A stretch of 64,000 nucleotides of DNA from Sphingomonas sp. GC_Shp_5 (GTDB lineage: Bacteria; Pseudomonadota; Alphaproteobacteria; Sphingomonadales; Sphingomonadaceae), in NCBI RefSeq assembly GCF_026540855.1, contig NZ_JALNUP010000009.1, positions 1 through 64,000 on the forward strand, read 5' to 3'. Positions 60,371 to 64,000 of the stretch are shown one piece after another. Under the pieces are notes generated by a model that was not told the origin of the DNA, made no database searches, and worked only from the letters and a program-made list of their open reading frames with translations. A program made the translations under genes and the position numbers. Within the stretch, counting starts at the first letter, position 1. The number at the start of each line of letters is the position of its first letter.

Positions 60371-61821
60371 ACGTCGTGGATCGCGCCATTGCCGCTGTTT
60401 CGCCGGTCTGGGGAGCCAAGCGCGCCGCGGCGCGGCGGGCGCTTGGTCACCTCAACAAGCAGTCCGAGCGGTACGTCGGCAAGCCGGGCGACTGGGATCG
60501 CAACACCGGCAACCCCGACGATGCTCGCCCGGCCCGCGCGGTTGACCGCAAGCGCGTCATCGATCTGGTCTCCTCTGACCCGTTCGCGCGCAAGGCGTTG
60601 TCCGCGCTCGTCAACAACACCGTGGGGTGGGGCATCACCGGCGCCCCGAAGAAGGCGCCGACCACCTTCCGCAAGCTGTGGAACGACTGGCTCAAGGTCT
60701 GTGACTGGTACGGCCGGCTCGGGTTCTACGGCCTGCAGGAGCTCGCGATCCGCACCATGTTCCGCGAGGGCGAGGTGTTCATCGTGTTCCAGACGCTCTC
60801 GCTGGCCGAGGCGGCTGGATCGGTGCCGCTCCGGCTGCAGCTGCTCGACGCCGGCATGCTGGCGACGTCGGTCTACAGCCACGGCGGTAATGATGTGTCC
60901 GACGGCGTCGAGTGCGATGCGCGCGGGCGGATCGTCGCCTACCACTTCTATGAGGGCCGCCCGAGCCAGCGCTGGGCGTCCTATCGCACGGTTCGCGTGC
61001 CCGCGGCGGACGTGATCCACCTGTTCGTTCAAGAGTTCGTCGGCCAACGGCGCGGCCACAGCGTGTTCAACACCATCGTCAAGCGGCTGGGCGACATCGA
61101 CGAGAGCGTCGAGGCTGAACTGGTCCGCAAGAACATCGAGGCGTGCTTTGCCGCCTTCATCACCCAGGGCGTCGACGATGACGGCGTGGTGTTCGGGCAA
61201 CTGCAGGGCGACGCTGAAGCCAGCCCGGTCGGAATCCAGAGCGAGGGGCTGACCCCCGGCATGATCAGCCGGCTAGCGCCAGGCGAGAGCGTCAAGTTCG
61301 GCGATCCGAAGGCATCCGGCGGCCTCAACGATATCCTGCGGCTCGCGCTGCTGTCGGCTGCGGCCGGTGCAGGCATCACCTACGAGCACTTCGGCGACCT
61401 CTCGAACGTCAACTATTCCAGCTACCGGGCCGGTAACCTAGAGTTCCAGCGGTCGACCGGGCGGATCCAATACAACACGCTCATTCCCGTGTTCCTCGAC
61501 CGCGTGGCCGCCCGCTTCCAGGAAGCCGCGTTCACCGCCGGCCTGATGCCGAACCGGGTCTATGAGATGGGCTGGTCGCCCCCGCCGTTCGAAAGCATCG
61601 ACCGAGCCAAGGAAGCCACGGCCGACATTCTGGAGATGGCGGCAGGTCTGGAAAGCCGCCCGAACCTGGTCGTCGCCCGCGGATACGACCCCGAGCAACT
61701 GCGAACCGAGATCGCCGAGGATCGCGCGGCCAACCGCGCCGCCAACCTGGTGTTCGCCGGTGACGCCCCCCCGAGCCAGTATGCGCCGGCGGATCCCGCC
61801 CCCGCGGCGGCGGCCGAATAG
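60367..61821 (+). CDS. Portal protein (lambda B family)
   Basis: 484 residues of the lambda-type portal. RDPFARKALSALVNNTVGWG-type DPFARKALSALVNNTVGWGI near the start, AIRTMFREGEVFIVF, VFNTIVKRLGDIDESVEAEL, and YSSYRAGNLEFQRSTGRIQY are family blocks. Forms the dodecameric ring to which the terminase docks. Confidence 0.92.
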   Translation: MNVVDRAIAAVSPVWGAKRAAARRALGHLNKQSERYVGKPGDWDRNTGNPDDARPARAVDRKRVIDLVSSDPFARKALSALVNNTVGWGITGAPKKAPTTFRKLWNDWLKVCDWYGRLGFYGLQELAIRTMFREGEVFIVFQTLSLAEAAGSVPLRLQLLDAGMLATSVYSHGGNDVSDGVECDARGRIVAYHFYEGRPSQRWASYRTVRVPAADVIHLFVQEFVGQRRGHSVFNTIVKRLGDIDESVEAELVRKNIEACFAAFITQGVDDDGVVFGQLQGDAEASPVGIQSEGLTPGMISRLAPGESVKFGDPKASGGLNDILRLALLSAAAGAGITYEHFGDLSNVNYSSYRAGNLEFQRSTGRIQYNTLIPVFLDRVAARFQEAAFTAGLMPNRVYEMGWSPPPFESIDRAKEATADILEMAAGLESRPNLVVARGYDPEQLRTEIAEDRAANRAANLVFAGDAPPSQYAPADPAPAAAAE

Positions 61822-61832
61822 GAGCCAAGCTT

Positions 61833-64000
61833 ATGACGAAGCCCACCACGGCGCGCCCCCGCGCCGACGATGCGCCGCGCCAGGTCGGCGAGACCGTCGA
61901 CGCTCCGCTGCCGCCCGCGCGCGGTCGCCGCAAGGCCGCCATTGTGGCGGGCGCTGTGCTCGGCTCGGCGGTTGCCGGCATGCTGACGCGCGACGCCCCC
62001 GGCCAGCGCCCGGGAGCCGACCCCGAGGAGCGCCGCCAGCCTCAGGCAGGCGGTCGGGGCACGCGCAGCCTGACGCTGGCGCCGGACAGCTACGACGCCG
62101 AGGCGCATACGGTCGAGGCGGTGCTGTCCACCGGCGCCGCGGTCGCACGCTACTATTTCACCGAAGAGCTGGAGATCAGCGAGGCTGCGATCGACCTCGG
62201 TCGCGTCGCCGGCGGGGTGTGCCCGCTCCTCGATACCCACAATCAATACGAACTTGGCGCTCAGATCGGCCGCATCACGTCGGTGCGGGTCGATGGCGGC
62301 CAGCTCATCGGCACCCTGCAATTCGACCAGACCGCGACCGGCCAGGAGATCGAGGCCCGCGTCGCCCGCGGCGAGCTGCGCGCGATCTCGATCGGCTACC
62401 GCGTCACCCGCTGGCAGATCACCGCCACCGACGACAACGATAACGAGACGTGGCGCGCTGTCGCCTGGGAGCTCCTCGAAGCCAGTCTCGTCCCAGTTCC
62501 CGCCGATCCGAACGCCGTGGTTCGATCCGCACCAGGGACCACCAGCGCTCACGGATCACAAGAGGAAGAAGATATGCACCGCAACCTTCCGGGCGGCGGC
62601 GTCGCCCACCCGAATGCCAACCGTGGCGCCGCTGCTCCCGCGCAGCCTGCCGCTGACACCACCGTGGTCGTCGAGCCGAACGGCACGACCCGCACCGAGC
62701 CGAACCAGCCCGCCAATCCCGCGCCGGTTGCCGATCAGCGCGCCACCGGCGTGTCGGCATCGCGTATCCTGGACCTCTGCGGCCGTTCGGCATCGCTCGG
62801 CAACGAGTTCGCGGCCGAGCTGATCCGCGCCAACGAGACCACGCCGCTGAGCGAGGCCGACCTGCTCGGCCGGGTCAACGAGCGCCTGATCAGCGATCGC
62901 CCGACGATCGACGCGCGCGCTGGCGCCAGCGGCACCGAGACCGAAGGCTATCGGCAGGCGGTCGAAGACGCGGTGATGCTTCGGGCGAACCCCGACACCC
63001 AGCTGCCGGACGAGCCGGGCCGGACCCGGGCGCAGCGCATGGAGGCGGCGCGCGAGTTCCGCGGCCTCACCATGATGGAGCTGGCCCGCGATTATCTCGG
63101 CCGCACCGGCATCAACACCCGCGGCATGGGTCGGCTGGACGTCGCCGGCGCCGCCCTCGGCATGCGCTACGGTGCGCTGACCACCAGCGACTTCGCCAAC
63201 GCGCTCGGCGCCGTCACCAGCCGCCGCGTCCGCGCCGCGTTCGTGGCCGCTCCCCAGACGTTCCGCCCACTCGTCTCGATCGGCACCCTGCCCGACTTCA
63301 AGCCGGCGCAGATCATCGGCCTCGGCGATGCGCCGGCGCTGCTGAACGTGCCCGAGAACGGTGAGTTCAAGCGGGGCGCGATCACCGACACCGGGATGAC
63401 CTACCGGCTGTACACCTATGGCCGCATCATCGCGATCACCCGCCAGGCGATCGTCAACGACGATCAGAACCTCTTCGGTCGCCTGCCGACGATGTTCGGT
63501 CGCAAGGCGGCGGACCTCGAGAGCGATCTCGTCTGGGGCATCCTGCTGTCCAACCCGAACATGTCGGATGGCATCCCGCTCTTCCACGCGAGCCATGGCA
63601 ACCTTGCGCTGACCGGCGGCGACATCAACGTCGTCAACGTCGGCAAGGGCCGCCAGGCGATGCGCCAGCAGAAGAGCAACGAGGGCGGCTTCCTCAACAT
63701 CGGCGCGACCTACCTGATCGTCGGGCCCGCGCAGGAGACCGCGGCCGATCAGTTCGTGACGGCGATCACCGCCAACACGAACAGCGCCGTGAACCCATTC
63801 GCCGGTCGCCTGCAGGTGATCGTCGAGCCGCGCATCACCGACAACAGCTGGATGCTGTCGGCAGACCCGAACGCGTTCGACACGATCGAGCTCGATCACC
63901 TGCTCGGCCAGGAAGAGCTGTTCACCGACACGCGTGTCGGGTTCGACGTCGATGGCGTCGAGAACAAGGCCCGCCTCGATGTCGGCGCGGCCGCCCTCGA
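61833..64000 (+). CDS. Prohead protease / major capsid fusion (partial)
   Basis: Open to the window edge (722 codons). Start ATG with GGAG eight bases upstream. The N-terminal part has the HK97-type prohead protease signature: His in LLDTHNQYELGAQIGRITSV, Ser in GELRAISIGYRV, and LLEASLVPVPADPNAV. After a Pro/Thr-rich linker (about 240-320) comes a capsid domain with ALTTSDFANALGAVTSRRVR, IITRQ-type IAITRQAIVNDDQNLFGRLP, and GIPLFHASHGNL, like Mu gpT-type major head proteins. One precursor should release protease, scaffold-like delta region and capsid. Confidence 0.88.
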   Translation, partial: MTKPTTARPRADDAPRQVGETVDAPLPPARGRRKAAIVAGAVLGSAVAGMLTRDAPGQRPGADPEERRQPQAGGRGTRSLTLAPDSYDAEAHTVEAVLSTGAAVARYYFTEELEISEAAIDLGRVAGGVCPLLDTHNQYELGAQIGRITSVRVDGGQLIGTLQFDQTATGQEIEARVARGELRAISIGYRVTRWQITATDDNDNETWRAVAWELLEASLVPVPADPNAVVRSAPGTTSAHGSQEEEDMHRNLPGGGVAHPNANRGAAAPAQPAADTTVVVEPNGTTRTEPNQPANPAPVADQRATGVSASRILDLCGRSASLGNEFAAELIRANETTPLSEADLLGRVNERLISDRPTIDARAGASGTETEGYRQAVEDAVMLRANPDTQLPDEPGRTRAQRMEAAREFRGLTMMELARDYLGRTGINTRGMGRLDVAGAALGMRYGALTTSDFANALGAVTSRRVRAAFVAAPQTFRPLVSIGTLPDFKPAQIIGLGDAPALLNVPENGEFKRGAITDTGMTYRLYTYGRIIAITRQAIVNDDQNLFGRLPTMFGRKAADLESDLVWGILLSNPNMSDGIPLFHASHGNLALTGGDINVVNVGKGRQAMRQQKSNEGGFLNIGATYLIVGPAQETAADQFVTAITANTNSAVNPFAGRLQVIVEPRITDNSWMLSADPNAFDTIELDHLLGQEELFTDTRVGFDVDGVENKARLDVGAAAL

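Larger units (their letters stand above)
28628..64000. mobile_element. Lambda-like prophage at tRNA-Lys (right end outside window)
   Basis: Starts directly after tRNA-Lys. Order: integrase and leftward early operon (28675-36639), repressor region (36640-38567), rightward early and replication genes (38568-44743), reversed accessory pair (44738-46444), cos, terS, terL (interrupted by a nested element), gpW, portal and protease/capsid fusion. This is the lambda arrangement with head genes following cos. Tail and lysis genes must lie beyond base 64,000. Confidence 0.9.

Overview
The window is GC-rich alphaproteobacterial chromosome, most like Sphingomonas or a relative. Pointers are the ribosomal protein S9 with an N-terminal extension, the contiguous mreB-mreC-mreD-mrdA-rodA cluster, and a three-domain GH18/NodB/GT2 polysaccharide protein. 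The genus is inferred from gene content and protein style only.

Bases 1 to about 28,550 are ordinary host chromosome. In order: the start of dxs (leftward, cut by the window edge), a Fur/Zur regulator, heme A synthase, rplM-rpsI, xylulokinase divergent from a sugar porter, the molybdate transporter modABC, a leftward polysaccharide block (GH18-deacetylase-GT2 fusion, GT14 transferase, flippase, GT2), tRNA-Gln, ilvE divergent from a MarR regulator, an RcnB-like exported protein, rpsF-rpsR-rplI, a glycerophosphotransferase-like protein, mutL, the rod-shape operon and tRNA-Lys(CTT).

From tRNA-Lys to the end of the window lies a lambda-like prophage (about 35.4 kb visible, right end outside). 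Next to the tRNA is the integrase, the last gene of a leftward chain of 16 genes that overlap by 1-4 bases and include a C5 cytosine methyltransferase and an HNH-like protein. Then come a LexA/CI-like repressor with a divergent Cro-like gene and three copies of the operator CTACG-N5-CGTAG, a rightward early/replication region, a reversed accessory pair (DUF4062 protein and membrane protein), a lambda-like cos site, terS, terL, gpW, portal and an open-ended prohead protease/major capsid fusion.

The most striking feature is an 11,043-bp element (48,137-59,191) inserted inside the prophage terL gene. It has its own tyrosine integrase at the right edge, a 12-bp direct repeat CAACCTGCTCCG at both junctions, helically phased GTGACGCAA repeats near both ends, a DnaB helicase and DUF1376 replication module with iteron-like repeats, accessory genes (TIR-like pair, metallopeptidase, YjzC-like protein), and no capsid or tail genes. 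It carries its own small terminase and a second cos site that matches the prophage cos at 46 of 62 bases and lies exactly as far (140 bases) from its terS start. Removing the element at the 12-bp repeat joins the two terL pieces in frame into a 663-residue GpA-type terminase. I read this as a phage satellite that parks inside the packaging-motor gene of its helper: while integrated it disables DNA packaging by that prophage, and excision would restore the motor and let both genomes, with matching cos sites, compete for it. A partial terL start and a second partial terS behind the satellite terS suggest its packaging cassette was captured from related phages.
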